Shown in pieces: positions 16,588 through 25,234 of a DNA stretch of 39,746 nucleotides; within the stretch, counting starts at the first letter, position 1, and each line of letters starts with the position of its first letter. Origin of the DNA: Alkalicoccobacillus porphyridii (GTDB lineage Bacteria > Bacillota > Bacilli > Bacillales > Bacillaceae_D); the NCBI RefSeq assembly GCF_007293315.1, contig NZ_VLXZ01000021.1, forward strand, positions 1-39,746, read 5' to 3'. Under the pieces are notes generated by a model. That model had not been told where the DNA came from. It ran no database searches and was given only the letters and a program-made list of their open reading frames with translations. The translations under genes were made by a program, and so were the position numbers.

Positions 16588-17927
16588 TGTAATGCCCCCA
16601 ATTCCATCGCAAATGCATCCAGCTCTTCTTTTGTACGAACTTCAGTTACACAGATTAACATCTGTCCTGATAGCGCCTCGTCATCTCTTTCTAGTTCATA
16701 TCCGCCTATAAATCCTTTTTCGAGTAGCTTCTCGTTAACGGCTTTAACTGATTGATCTAATTGAATCACAAATTCATTAAACGTTGGCGCTTCACCTATA
16801 AGTTTAATGCCTTGCTCTTGCAGCTTTGTTTTTAAATAAGCGGCCTTTTGAATATTTTGATACGCCATATCCTTTACGCCTTTTTTGCCGATGGCCGTCA
16901 TAGCAACTGAGGCAGCAAGTGCATTCAAGGCTTGGTTTGAACAAATATTTGACGTTGCTTTGTCACGACGGATATGTTGTTCACGAGCTTGTAGAGTTAA
17001 TACAAACCCACGTTGCCCTTGATCATCAACAGTCTGTCCAACCAAACGTCCAGGTACTTTACGCATCAACTTTTTAGTTGTCGCAAAATATCCGCAGTGT
17101 GGACCACCATATTGCATGGAAATCCCAAATGGCTGTGCATCGCCAACAACAATATCTGCTCCAAACTCACCTGGAGATTTAAGCAAACCTAAAGCAAGTG
17201 GATTACTCGAAACAGCAAGTAGCGCCTTCCCTTGATGAGTAATCTCTTCTATTTGAGCTAATGGCTCGATATGGCCAAAGAAGTTAGGATATTGAACGAG
17301 CACACATGCCGTATCATCGCTGTAAAGCTCTTTAAGCTGTTCCACATCTGTTACGCCATCTTTGGTATCAATTTCAATGACATTTAAGCTCTGTCCATAG
17401 GCATTTGTTTTTAATACGGCACGGGCTTCTGGATGAACAGCCTTTGAAACAAGAATGGTTTTCTTTTTTGTATGACCACAGCTCATCATTGCGGCTTCTG
17501 CTAAGGCTGTAGGACCATCATACATAGAGGAATTTGCTAAATCCATACCCGTTAGCTCACAAATCATACTCTGGAATTCAAAAATAGCTTGCAGCTCCCC
17601 TTGGGAAATCTCTGGCTGATAAGGTGTATACGCCGTATAAAATTCTGAACGCGAGATGACGTGATTCACAATCGACGGGATGTAGTGATCATAGACCCCT
17701 GCACCAAGGAATGATGGAGTACTTTTTACGGAAACGTTTTTTGCTGCGAGTCCGTGAAAAAATTTAATGAGCTCAGGCTCTTTTAATGCTTTTTCAATAT
17801 TAAGCTGCCCTTTAAAGCGAATCTCCTTAGGGATATCAGCAAACAAATCTTCAATTGAGTCAACACCAATTGCATCAAGCATTTCTCGACTATCGGTTTC
17901 TGTCATTGGTAGATAACGATTATTCAT
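16584..17927 (-). CDS. gcvPA: Glycine dehydrogenase (decarboxylating) subunit 1
   Basis: This is the 447-residue alpha subunit of the glycine decarboxylase P-protein; it pairs with GcvPB to form the active site. Recognisable segments are [33 protein letters not shown], and [21 protein letters not shown]. The start [12 protein letters not shown] at ATG 17927 matches homologue N termini and follows GGAGG (about 11 nt). The open frame extends 48 codons further upstream into gcvT, but that part has no homologous character. It lies 16 bp downstream of gcvT and overlaps gcvPB by 4 nt. Expression should be controlled by the glycine riboswitch ahead of gcvT. Confidence 0.96.
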   Translation of the reverse strand: MNNRYLPMTETDSREMLDAIGVDSIEDLFADIPKEIRFKGQLNIEKALKEPELIKFFHGLAAKNVSVKSTPSFLGAGVYDHYIPSIVNHVISRSEFYTAYTPYQPEISQGELQAIFEFQSMICELTGMDLANSSMYDGPTALAEAAMMSCGHTKKKTILVSKAVHPEARAVLKTNAYGQSLNVIEIDTKDGVTDVEQLKELYSDDTACVLVQYPNFFGHIEPLAQIEEITHQGKALLAVSSNPLALGLLKSPGEFGADIVVGDAQPFGISMQYGGPHCGYFATTKKLMRKVPGRLVGQTVDDQGQRGFVLTLQAREQHIRRDKATSNICSNQALNALAASVAMTAIGKKGVKDMAYQNIQKAAYLKTKLQEQGIKLIGEAPTFNEFVIQLDQSVKAVNEKLLEKGFIGGYELERDDEALSGQMLICVTEVRTKEELDAFAMELGALQ

Positions 17928-17943
17928 ATTCAATAAATCCTCC

Positions 17944-19047
17944 CTATGGACGTGGTCGCTTATAAAATGGAGTGGATACAACCTCTGCTGGAATACGTTT
18001 CTTTCGCACTTGAACCTCAACCTTTGTGCCAAGCTCTGTGTGAGCAATTTCAAGTAAGGCAAGGCCAACATTTTTCTTTAAAGTAGGTGACTGCGTGCCT
18101 GTTGTGACAAACCCAATTGACTGGTCATCTACGAATACTTCATAGCCAGCACGTGGTATGCCCTTATCTAGCATTTCAATTCCAACTAGCTTGCGGCTAA
18201 GTCCTTCTTCCTTCTGCTTCTTGAGTGCATCTTGACCAACAAAATGATCTTCCTTATTCACTTTCACAGCAAATCCAATGCCTGCTTCAAGTGGTGATAT
18301 CTCACGTGTTAGCTCTTGTCCATATAAGGCAAGCTTTGCTTCAAAACGAAGTGTATCACGAGCTCCAAGACCTGCAGGAACTAAACCGTCTTTTTCACCT
18401 TCAGAAAGTAGTTGCTTCCAAAGGGTTGGCGCATCAACTGACTTTGTATAAAGCTCAAAGCCGTCTTCCCCTGTATAGCCTGTTCGAGAAACAAGCGCTT
18501 GAACGCCTGCGACTGTTATATCCGCTTTAAAACGAAATGGACGAATATCTGCAAGAGTTTCCTCTGTCAGTCTCTGAAGAATGCCTTCTGCAAGTGGTCC
18601 TTGAATGGCCAAAAGGGCTGTTTCTTCTGATATATTTTTCATTGAGACAGACTCGGGCTTGTATTGAACCATCCAATCCCAGTCCTTATCGATGTTAGAC
18701 GCGTTCACCACAACCAAATACTGTTCATCTGCTTTTCTGTAAACGAGTAGATCATCCACTGTTCCACCATCTTCATAACACATTGCCGTGTAAATTGCCT
18801 GACCATCAACCAGCTTGGATAGATCATTGGTCAAAAGCTTTTGTAAAAAAGCTAAAGAACCTTCTCCTGCAACTTCAAACTCGCCCATATGTGATACATC
18901 AAATAGACCAGCTTTAGTGCGTACAGCCTCGTGTTCAGCCTTGATACTACTAAACTGAACGGGCAGGGCCCACCCTCCAAAATCAATTGTTTTTGCATTA
19001 AATTCCTGATACAAGTCAAATAATGGTGTTCGTTTTAAGTCAGACAT
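17944..19047 (-). CDS. gcvT: Aminomethyltransferase (glycine cleavage T-protein)
   Basis: GcvT (367 residues) takes the aminomethyl group from lipoyl-GcvH, releasing ammonia and forming 5,10-methylene-tetrahydrofolate. Family segments include [25 protein letters not shown] and [19 protein letters not shown], the last with the conserved folate-site Asp/Arg region. ATG 19047 follows GGAGGAG with close spacing and gives the usual N terminus [12 protein letters not shown]. The in-frame upstream codons run through the riboswitch terminator and are not coding. It is the first gene of the gcv operon. Confidence 0.96.
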   Translation of the reverse strand: MSDLKRTPLFDLYQEFNAKTIDFGGWALPVQFSSIKAEHEAVRTKAGLFDVSHMGEFEVAGEGSLAFLQKLLTNDLSKLVDGQAIYTAMCYEDGGTVDDLLVYRKADEQYLVVVNASNIDKDWDWMVQYKPESVSMKNISEETALLAIQGPLAEGILQRLTEETLADIRPFRFKADITVAGVQALVSRTGYTGEDGFELYTKSVDAPTLWKQLLSEGEKDGLVPAGLGARDTLRFEAKLALYGQELTREISPLEAGIGFAVKVNKEDHFVGQDALKKQKEEGLSRKLVGIEMLDKGIPRAGYEVFVDDQSIGFVTTGTQSPTLKKNVGLALLEIAHTELGTKVEVQVRKKRIPAEVVSTPFYKRPRP

Positions 19048-19086
19048 GCTTCTCCTCCTGATGAAAGAATAGTTTGAACTCTTAAA

Positions 19087-19132
19087 CAAAAAAAGACAGA
19101 CTGATACACACATTTGGTGTATCACCCTGTCC
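19087..19132 (-). terminator. Riboswitch expression-platform terminator
   Basis: GGACAGGGTGATACACC pairs with GTGTGTATCAGTCTGTC (minus strand), followed by seven T. The 5' arm starts at the last conserved bases of the second aptamer, which is how ligand binding can compete with it. Confidence 0.9.
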
Positions 19133-19310
19133 TTGAACCAGAAAGTTTCACTCGGGCTGTGCCGAATTGTCTTCGTGGGTGGCTTGCTAAGCAAGCTCTC
19201 TCCAGAGCTGCGTCACGTAAAAGTCTTTTTGCCTGAGAGATTCACATCACTGCTTGCTCCTTCGGCGCCGGGCAGTACCCGATCTCTCCCTTTACCTTCA
19301 TCCGCAAAAA
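19087..19310 (-). promoter_or_regulatory. Tandem glycine riboswitch of the gcv operon
   Basis: Read on the minus strand, two glycine aptamers lie in series. The first (about 19305 to 19224) has GGGAGAGATCGGGTA, GGCGCCGAAGGAGCAA and AATCTCTCAGGCAAAAAG. The second (about 19212 to 19133) has GCTCTGGAGAGAG, CAAGCCACC and AAACTTTCTGG before AAGGACAGGG. These match the B. subtilis gcvT leader block for block. The expression platform is the terminator at 19087-19132. By family knowledge it is an ON switch: glycine binding prevents termination and allows gcvT-gcvPA-gcvPB expression. It lies directly upstream of the gcvT ribosome binding site. Confidence 0.95.
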
Positions 19311-19454
19311 GATTGGTATTATGTTTTGAATAAATTGGTACATACTAGTAACAGTAGTTGTTCCTTTACACTGTTTATCCTATCAATAGTCTAAGTAAGG
19401 CGCAACACTAATTTTTGAGTTCTATTCAATTCTTTCTGGGAGTGGGTCAAACCA

Positions 19455-21134
19455 ATGACTGTACCAATACATTTTAATGAGACATGGCAAACAGATTTTT
19501 TAAAACGGCTTGATACGGATGGACCTTGGTCAAATTGGGAGAATTACTGCTTAGCCTATGAAGCTGAGCAATATAAGCGTGTAGCTGATTTTCATGGTTT
19601 ACTTGCTCCCGAGCATCTTCCCCAGCTAAAGCCCTACCCTCATCAGCTTGAAACGGCTAAAACTGTAATTGAAGAAATGAACGGTAAAGCAATCCTTGCA
19701 GATGAAGTAGGACTCGGAAAAACAATTGAAGCGGGTCTTATTCTTAAAGAATACATGATTCGTGGACTTGTAAAGAAGGTTCTTATTCTAGTTCCTGCCT
19801 CATTAGTATCCCAATGGGCTGTTGAATTAAATAGTAAATTCTATATTCCGGCGATTCCACAGAAAAAAGCATATGTATGGGAACAGTGTGATATTGTGGT
19901 AGCTTCCATTGATACCGCTAAACGTCAGCCACATCGAGATCTAGTCTTAAACCAATCCTATGATCTTGTCATTATTGATGAAGCTCATAAGCTGAAGAAT
20001 CCAAAAACAAAAAACTATGAATTTATTCGAATCTTAAAGAAAAAATTCTGTCTTCTTTTAACAGCCACACCCGTTCAGAACAAATTGGATGAAATCTTTA
20101 ATCTAGTCTCTTTGCTGAAACCAGGGCATCTCGGTGACTTAACATCCTTTGAGAAAGAATTTCGTTCAAACGGTCGCTCCCCTCGAAACGATGAGAAATT
20201 AAGGGCACTCGTAAACAAAGTGATGGTTCGAAATCGCCGGGAGGAGACAGGCATAACTTGGACAAAACGAATTGTTGAAACTGTGCCTATCACCTTCAGC
20301 AAAGACGAAAGAGACCTTTATGAGGCAATCTCCTCTCTAGGAGCCAATCATTTTGCCTTACTCACCTTAAAGCGAGAAATTTGCTCCAGCCGTGAAGCGA
20401 CCTTTATGACACTCAAGAATATCATTGAAAAAGCGGAGCAGGATGGACGGGACAGTTCTGACGCGGTTGCCTTGCTAAATCAAGCGGCTACAGTTGAACA
20501 TCATGCTAAAGCAGAAAAAGCATTAGAGCTAATTCGCCAGATTGATGGAAAAGTAATTATATTTACTGAATATCGCGCGACCCAGTTATATCTGCAATGG
20601 TTTCTAAAGCAAAACGGCATTACCTCCGTTCCTTTTAGAGGGGGCTTTAAGCGCGGAAAAAAAGATTGGATGCGTGAGCTATTCAAAAATCATGCACAGG
20701 TCTTGATAGCAACGGAAGCTGGCGGAGAAGGGATAAACCTTCAATTCTGTAGCCATATCATTAATTATGACCTCCCATGGAACCCAATGAGGATTGAACA
20801 GCGAATTGGTCGTATCCATCGTCTAGGACAAGTGAATGACGTTCGAATCTATAACTTTGCCGTTCAGGATACGGTTGAACAAAAGATTCTGGAGCTACTC
20901 TACGACAAAATTCATTTATTTGAAAAAGTGATCGGACAGCTAGATGAGATATTGACCAGAATTCAATTACCGAACGTAGACGATTATGTTAAGGATGTAC
21001 TTCTTCGCTCTGAATCAGATGGAGAAGTTCAGTTAAAGCTATCACATCTGGCTGACATTATGAATGATGCAACAGAATCAGTACCTGACGAGGAGGAATA
21101 CCATGATCCAATCAGAAGTTCGCGATTATCTTAA
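19455..21134 (+). CDS. yqhH: SNF2-family ATPase YqhH
   Basis: This 559-residue RapA/SNF2-like superfamily 2 ATPase matches B. subtilis YqhH in size and position (divergent from gcvT). Motif I ADEVGLGKT has Lys89, the DEAH box is at 175-178, and motif III LLTATPVQN follows. The C-terminal RecA lobe has VIIFTEYRAT, GGEGINLQFC and RIGRIHRLGQ, a complete Snf2 set. Such enzymes translocate on double-stranded DNA and often act on RNA polymerase or DNA-bound proteins; the YqhH partner is unknown. A GGGAGTGGG site precedes the ATG. Its 3' end overlaps yqhG by 32 bp, implying joint expression. Confidence 0.92.
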   Translation: MTVPIHFNETWQTDFLKRLDTDGPWSNWENYCLAYEAEQYKRVADFHGLLAPEHLPQLKPYPHQLETAKTVIEEMNGKAILADEVGLGKTIEAGLILKEYMIRGLVKKVLILVPASLVSQWAVELNSKFYIPAIPQKKAYVWEQCDIVVASIDTAKRQPHRDLVLNQSYDLVIIDEAHKLKNPKTKNYEFIRILKKKFCLLLTATPVQNKLDEIFNLVSLLKPGHLGDLTSFEKEFRSNGRSPRNDEKLRALVNKVMVRNRREETGITWTKRIVETVPITFSKDERDLYEAISSLGANHFALLTLKREICSSREATFMTLKNIIEKAEQDGRDSSDAVALLNQAATVEHHAKAEKALELIRQIDGKVIIFTEYRATQLYLQWFLKQNGITSVPFRGGFKRGKKDWMRELFKNHAQVLIATEAGGEGINLQFCSHIINYDLPWNPMRIEQRIGRIHRLGQVNDVRIYNFAVQDTVEQKILELLYDKIHLFEKVIGQLDEILTRIQLPNVDDYVKDVLLRSESDGEVQLKLSHLADIMNDATESVPDEEEYHDPIRSSRLS

Positions 21135-21900
21135 ACGCTACTTTACAGCCAATGATTGCCCTGAGGTTGAAAGTCAACCTGAGTACTTTACCGTTCAATT
21201 ATCTGTAGAGATGGATAAGCTATTAATGAATCGTCCTTTTTATTGGCACTACTTGGAGAAGACAGGTGGTACACCAAATCCGATGACGTTGACTTTACTG
21301 ACCAGTCCTTCTGAGCAAACACAAGAAATAAAAGGAGAGCAAATTCACTTTGGCTCTCCTCGCCTCCATCAAATTTTTGAATCGACTCGCTCACTCGGAT
21401 CGTATATTCGTATGTATGAAAATGTAACCTCTCAGACCTCCACATCTATTCCACTTCAGCCGTGGTTACATATGAACGCAAAGGTTTCCTTTCAATGCGA
21501 CCGAAAGAAAGACGTCCTATTGTCATTAGGATTAAATTTGATTCATGGACAGATTGTCAGTGGGTTCTATGATTTAATACAATCGACTTCCCTTACACCT
21601 AAGCTTCCTGATTATTGCTTTACCCTCGCTGCTTTAATTAAGCCAGCAAGTGGAATCATTCGACTGCAAAAAATGGTTCAAACCTTTGCAAGCAATGAAC
21701 CCGATGACTGGGCCCAAAAAGCAAGGCAGCGATGGCAACAGGATAGTGATTTACTGGAGAGTTTCTATGAAGAGTATGAGGAAAAACCCGAAAGCTACGA
21801 GCTCGAGAAACAAGCATTAAAGGAACAATATGAACCGAAAATTGAAGTAGAGATCATTAACGGTGGGATCTTTTATTTGCAGAAGCAGGTTTTCACTTAA
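21103..21900 (+). CDS. yqhG: Conserved protein YqhG
   Basis: This 265-residue soluble protein belongs to the YqhG family, known mainly from Bacillaceae and of unknown function. It starts at ATG 21103 after GAGGAGGAA, inside the 3' end of yqhH. The first in-frame ATG at 21064 lies further inside yqhH and lacks a site. A recognisable stretch is FYWHYLEKTGGTPNPMTLTL. The C-terminal part is acidic and probably helical (FYEEYEEKPESYELEKQALK). The overlap with the SNF2 gene suggests it works with YqhH, perhaps as an accessory subunit; that is inference. No terminator follows directly; a shared hairpin lies at 22464-22519. Confidence 0.9.
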   Translation: MIQSEVRDYLKRYFTANDCPEVESQPEYFTVQLSVEMDKLLMNRPFYWHYLEKTGGTPNPMTLTLLTSPSEQTQEIKGEQIHFGSPRLHQIFESTRSLGSYIRMYENVTSQTSTSIPLQPWLHMNAKVSFQCDRKKDVLLSLGLNLIHGQIVSGFYDLIQSTSLTPKLPDYCFTLAALIKPASGIIRLQKMVQTFASNEPDDWAQKARQRWQQDSDLLESFYEEYEEKPESYELEKQALKEQYEPKIEVEIINGGIFYLQKQVFT

Positions 21901-21949
21901 AGGAAGAAGGTTGGGACATTGCTACACAGGACTATAACTTACAGATAAA

Positions 21950-22399
21950 AAGACGAATAATACTGCTAATCTATACTCTGCGTATGTCATCTCTCATAAA
22001 CTTGATACCTGCTACTCACCAAGCGGACGAAATTGGAGAGGCGACACCTGCGGGATGAAGAGGAGGCCGCTGAAAAAGTCTTGTAAGAATGGGCTAATGG
22101 CCCCGCTCCAGGAGAAATTTACGCTTTCCACGGGAACGGCCTCAGCCCTTGAAGTGGAAGCGCGCCACTTCAATGTCGGTCTGCCGCGTTGTTTCTCCTT
22201 TCGCTCATGTTCCCGATCAGACAATTTACCAACATTCCCATCTAAGGAAATGAGAGCTGTTTTTTGTTTAAAAGATGATTTAATATGATTTAGTGACCTC
22301 GAAAAAAAGGTTCATTGAGATATATCGACGTAGTCGAGTTAGCGCGGGTACTCCCGCGGTAAGCGTGCCCCCATTTTTGGCAGCGGCAGCCGAAGAACC
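21950..22399. repeat. Intergenic TIR-bounded repeat, copy C
   Basis: In the 663-bp gap between yqhG and yqgW lies a fuller member of the family. The core is bounded by GAGGCCGCTGAAAAAGTC (22063-22080) and a decayed right end GATTTAGTGACCTC (22287-22300). The interior holds the CACGGGAACGGCC block and the dyad CACTTC/GAAGTG (about 22150-22175). A head with AAGCGGACGAA (22021-22031) and a tail with CGACGTAGTCG, TGCCCCCATTTTTGG and GCCGAAGAA (22301-22399) are shared with copy B. The two ORFs crossing it are repeat artefacts. The rest of the gap holds only the shared terminator. Confidence 0.75.
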
Positions 22400-22463
22400 G
22401 ACACTCAGATAACCTCCCATTCCTCCTGGATTGAAATACCAGCCGCCTTATTCTCGTTTATAC

Positions 22464-22519
22464 AAAAAAAATCTGAACAATGAATTGGAGAGACTCCAAC
22501 ATTGTTCAGATTTTCTTTT
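22464..22519. terminator. Bidirectional terminator between yqhG and yqgW
   Basis: AAAATCTGAACAATG and CATTGTTCAGATTTT form a perfect 15-bp stem around a 17-nt loop that itself contains TTGGAG-AGA-CTCCAA. T-rich tracts flank both sides. Confidence 0.9.
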
Positions 22520-22563
22520 GGTTATATTAATTCTATCTTAGCCTATTCTACTGTTTATGCGAA

Positions 22564-22743
22564 TTAAGGCGCACCTTCACCTGTAGTGATTAGTCTGAAC
22601 AAGGTCATGACAGAGAAGAAACCAAAGACCAGTACAGTGACAAACGAGAATCCGACCGCAAATAAGTTCATACGTTTGAATTCACGTATACCTCCAATGA
22701 CGGCAAGAATCGTGATAATTAAAAAGACAATAGACAAAAACAT
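22564..22743 (-). CDS. yqgW: Small membrane protein, DUF2759 (YqgW-like)
   Basis: This 59-codon gene encodes a two-helix membrane protein beginning MFLSIVFLIITILAVIGG and ending RLITTGEGAP. Hydrophobic segments lie at about residues 2-17 and 27-50, separated by the basic turn IREFKRMN. Size, helix spacing and the FFSVMTL region fit the DUF2759/YqgW family of unknown function. The ATG at 22743 has a GAGGGGG site about 7 nt upstream. It is divergent from yqgX, its usual Bacillus neighbour, which supports the call. Confidence 0.8.
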   Translation of the reverse strand: MFLSIVFLIITILAVIGGIREFKRMNLFAVGFSFVTVLVFGFFSVMTLFRLITTGEGAP

Positions 22744-22841
22744 GTTTGTACCCCCTCTCTATTAACATGAATGTTTTGATCCTCCCACTAAAAAAAGCTA
22801 TGATATACAAGACAGCTTTCATTACGTGAAGGAGGATAATT

Positions 22842-23477
22842 ATGACTTGGACACAGCTACCTTTAGGTCCCATTCAAACAAATGCATATGTTCTAGCTAA
22901 TGCAGACAACGAGGCATTAATTTTCGATCCAGGTGGTGATGGACCGGAGCTCATTCAATGGATTAAAGAAAAGCAACTTGAACCAAAAGCCATTCTCTTA
23001 ACCCATGCACACTTTGATCACATTGGTGCGGTGGATGAGGTAAGAGAAACATTTTCAATTCCAGTTTACCTTCATCAATCAGAGAAGGACTGGCTAGGAG
23101 ATCCCGAATTAAATCGTTCAAGTGCCTTTTTAGGTCGAACGCACATTACAGCAAAACCAGCAGACCACCTTATCACTAAAGAGCAAACCTTAGACATTGG
23201 ATCTTTTTCATGCAAAGTATTAGAAACACCAGGTCATTCACCAGGAAGCATTTCCTTCTATTTTGAGGAAGAAAAGATTGTTTTCTCTGGTGACGCCCTT
23301 TTTGCTGGCAGTATTGGTAGAACAGATCTTCCAGAAGGAGACCACCAATTACTACTTACAAGCATTGATCAGAAATTAATGGATTTACCTGAAGAGACCA
23401 TTGTGGCATGCGGCCACGGTCCATCAACTACTATAGGAGTAGAAATGGATTCAAACCCATTTTTGAACGCCCTATAA
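22842..23477 (+). CDS. yqgX: Metallo-beta-lactamase-fold hydrolase YqgX
   Basis: This 211-residue protein has the glyoxalase II-like metallo-beta-lactamase fold. The metal motif HAHFDH lies at residues 55-60, a further His lies in TPGHSPGS, an Asp in FSGDALFAGSIGRTD, and the last His in CGHGPST. It lacks the extra C-terminal domain of true glyoxalase II, so the substrate is uncertain; small thioesters or persulfides are common in this subfamily. AAGGAGG lies 8 nt before the ATG. It converges with yqgY over a small terminator. Confidence 0.92.
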   Translation: MTWTQLPLGPIQTNAYVLANADNEALIFDPGGDGPELIQWIKEKQLEPKAILLTHAHFDHIGAVDEVRETFSIPVYLHQSEKDWLGDPELNRSSAFLGRTHITAKPADHLITKEQTLDIGSFSCKVLETPGHSPGSISFYFEEEKIVFSGDALFAGSIGRTDLPEGDHQLLLTSIDQKLMDLPEETIVACGHGPSTTIGVEMDSNPFLNAL

Positions 23478-23490
23478 AGCAATGATTAAT

Positions 23491-23517
23491 GAACCGGCTG
23501 AGTGGTCGGTTCTTTTA
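23491..23517. terminator. Terminator between yqgX and yqgY
   Basis: GAACCG and CGGTTC, extended by weaker pairs, form a hairpin followed by TTTT on the plus strand. It overlaps the yqgY stop codon. Confidence 0.65.
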
Positions 23518-23760
23518 GTGTCCACCAAAGCTTGGTACAAGCACAAATGTTGAATAATAGGTAAAACCAACAAAGAAAATAGTAAGATACGCTCCAAATA
23601 TGTAGATATAAACTCGCTCTGAAAGGTTTAGGTAGCTTAAAGCAAGCAATATAGCCGTTTGCGCAAAGAACAGCAATGCCATACTGTACATATCGCCGGC
23701 AAAAAACAAGACAGCAAAGATCCCTGTCCAAAAAGCGAGCACACGATACATTCGTTCCAT
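23515..23760 (-). CDS. yqgY: DUF2626 membrane protein YqgY
   Basis: This 81-residue protein has two to three hydrophobic segments (about residues 5-20, 22-45 and 52-72) and matches the DUF2626/YqgY family. Characteristic features are the N-terminal MYRVLAFWTG, the GDMY turn and the C-terminal YYSTFV. No catalytic motif is visible and the function is unknown. AAAGGAGG lies 7 nt before the ATG. A second ORF covers the same DNA in another frame, but it lacks a ribosome binding site and family resemblance. The neighbour yqgX is also its neighbour in B. subtilis. Confidence 0.88.
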   Translation of the reverse strand: MERMYRVLAFWTGIFAVLFFAGDMYSMALLFFAQTAILLALSYLNLSERVYIYIFGAYLTIFFVGFTYYSTFVLVPSFGGH

Positions 23761-23888
23761 ATACTCTGCCTCCTTTTACTAATGTAATCGTTATTTTAAT
23801 GAATGCTCTTATATTATATACTTTAAAATTCCTGTTTGTAAATGCTTTCGCCGCTTCTGTTGAATTAAACAGAAGCAGCGTCTACATC

Positions 23889-24071
23889 TTAATTTTGATT
23901 CCTCTTTATAAACCAGCTCAAAGCCAACGGCAACACGCCAAATGCTCGATAAGAAAAGGATGCTTTATTCGTTTTCCTCCTCAAGCGTTCTTCTTTTCTT
24001 ATAGTACCCGGCTTATCCATTTGTATGACAGCCTGCTGCGTAATAAATTTAATTAAGTCTTGAAAGGACAT
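23889..24071 (-). CDS. yqzE: YqzE family protein
   Basis: This small 60-residue protein begins MSFQDLIKFITQQAV, has a very basic middle (TIRKEERLRRKTNK) and ends with a hydrophobic segment FGVLPLALSWFI. This order matches YqzE, the gene that follows comGG in B. subtilis. The start ATG 24071 has GGGAAGTGA upstream; a further in-frame ATG five codons earlier lacks a good site. It lies 50 bp after comGG in the same direction and is probably the last gene of the comG transcript. Function is unknown; it is likely a tail-anchored membrane protein. A 9-bp hairpin without a T-run lies downstream at 23853-23876. Confidence 0.85.
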   Translation of the reverse strand: MSFQDLIKFITQQAVIQMDKPGTIRKEERLRRKTNKASFSYRAFGVLPLALSWFIKRNQN

Positions 24072-24121
24072 ACAATCACTTCCCACAGTCTTTTCCCCCT
24101 AGTATGCCCGATCCCTCAACA

Positions 24122-24496
24122 TTAAGTCATGTCACTAAATTGAATAATCTGATTTGTTGTTACATTCACTTGCATTCGAGCTCTTCGCTTATGAGATTCT
24201 TGAATCGCTGCTCGAATGTCCACCAATACAACTTCCTCTGATTGAGTTCTTGTAATTAGGGTAACGGTGCCTATTTCATATTCCATGACTTCTGTACCTT
24301 CTTGTTTCTCAGAAAGATCGATATAATCCTGGATACTGATTTGTACTAGGTTATTCAATTGAAGGAGCTTCTCTTGCTCTAATACATATCGTTTTTCTGT
24401 TTCATAAAGCTGCATCGCATAAAGACACGCTAAAGTTAACAAGGAAACAATAAGCATTGTCATCGGGTATGCAAATCCACCCTCTTGCCTGCTCAT
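24122..24496 (-). CDS. comGG: Competence pseudopilin-like protein ComGG
   Basis: This 124-residue minor pseudopilin has an N terminus EGGFAYPMTMLIVSLLTLACLYA with the Gly-Phe processing site and one hydrophobic helix. It lacks the usual Glu at +5, as in B. subtilis ComGG. The rest is a short helical and beta region without Cys pairs. It belongs to the transformation pilus assembled by ComGA/ComGB. It overlaps comGF by 4 nt (ATGA). Identification depends mainly on position after comGF and the GGF-AYP start. Confidence 0.85.
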   Translation of the reverse strand: MSRQEGGFAYPMTMLIVSLLTLACLYAMQLYETEKRYVLEQEKLLQLNNLVQISIQDYIDLSEKQEGTEVMEYEIGTVTLITRTQSEEVVLVDIRAAIQESHKRRARMQVNVTTNQIIQFSDMT

Positions 24497-24930
24497 AACG
24501 GTTCCTCTATTTTCGTTAGCATGCTACTTAAAGAGCGGCTGTGAACATGACCATTCTCCATAACGGTTTCACAGGTCAAAATAGCACCGTCTTTCTCGCA
24601 GGAGAAGCCCTTAACAGAGTCCAGCATCGGCACATAGCCTCTTCCTCCAACCAACCGTCGAATTGAACCAGAAGTCAGCTGATAGGTCACATGTTCATCT
24701 CTTTTGATGACATCTAATTTATTTTGAGAAACCAATACCTCCTCTGCTTCCCCCACATCTACGGCTAATTGGTTACTGTAAATATTTAATTCAAGCCTAG
24801 AATAACTGCCAAAAAACGGCGACCACATCAAAGCCTTTAAGGTTAATGGGATCAGACTTACAATAAGTATCGTTAATCCAAACGCTACAATGGCTTCAAT
24901 GAGAGTATAGCCATCGTTATTTTTTAGCAT
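24493..24930 (-). CDS. comGF: Competence minor pseudopilin ComGF
   Basis: This 145-residue minor pseudopilin has the class III signal sequence NNDGYTLIEAIVAFGLTILIV. Processing is expected after Gly7, leaving N-methylated Tyr at +1 and Glu at +5. The C-terminal globular part has two Cys (FSCEKDGAILTCE) that may form a disulfide. It acts in the competence pilus for DNA uptake. It overlaps comGE by 14 bp and comGG by 4 bp, showing tight operon packing. Confidence 0.9.
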   Translation of the reverse strand: MLKNNDGYTLIEAIVAFGLTILIVSLIPLTLKALMWSPFFGSYSRLELNIYSNQLAVDVGEAEEVLVSQNKLDVIKRDEHVTYQLTSGSIRRLVGGRGYVPMLDSVKGFSCEKDGAILTCETVMENGHVHSRSLSSMLTKIEEPL

Positions 24931-25234
24931 ATAAACACGTTTGTTGATCGCGTTGATTCGCTCCTTTCCAGCTTAAACAAAATCGCATGGTTCCGTCTTT
25001 AAGCTCAATGGTTTCAAAAGTGTATAATGTGTTTTTAGGTTCTTCCCCCTGCCTCCCGTGAAGATAATGTAGAACCTGGGTCTCAAGAAGCAACAGAGCT
25101 TCTTCATGCTGTCTCACAGCTACTCGTTCTTGATGAATACCACTGAAAATTGGAAGGATAAATAAAGCTGACATCGATATAAGAGCAAATGAAAACATGA
25201 CTTCCATCAATGTAAAGCCTTTACTGTTCTGAAT
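24917..25234 (-). CDS. comGE: Competence minor pseudopilin ComGE (ATT start)
   Basis: The first conventional starts in this frame (TTG 25210, ATG 25207) would give MEVMFSFALIS and remove the prepilin processing site. Reading upstream, the frame continues as QNSKGFTL before MEV, the canonical class III motif, up to an in-frame TAG at 25253. No ATG, GTG or TTG occurs in that interval, but an ATT at 25232-25234 lies about 8 nt after AAGGGGAG. An ATT start yields a 105-residue protein with leader MQNSKG cut before Phe. The start overlaps the comGD end by 14 bp. A base error in the sequence is the alternative explanation. Confidence 0.82.
   Translation of the reverse strand: MQNSKGFTLMEVMFSFALISMSALFILPIFSGIHQERVAVRQHEEALLLLETQVLHYLHGRQGEEPKNTLYTFETIELKDGTMRFCLSWKGANQRDQQTCLYAKK

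Noticed and set aside
22012-22288. ORFs of about 70 residues on both strands
   Set aside because: They overlap each other within repeat copy C and are rich in residues encoded by the repeat motifs.
23486-23731. Alternative minus-strand ORF overlapping yqgY
   Set aside because: It is a frame-shifted shadow; the yqgY frame has AAAGGAGG and family resemblance.
23853-23876. Hairpin GCTTCTGTT/AACAGAAGC as comG terminator
   Set aside because: The stem is good, but there is no T-run in the direction of comG transcription, so a terminator is not supported.
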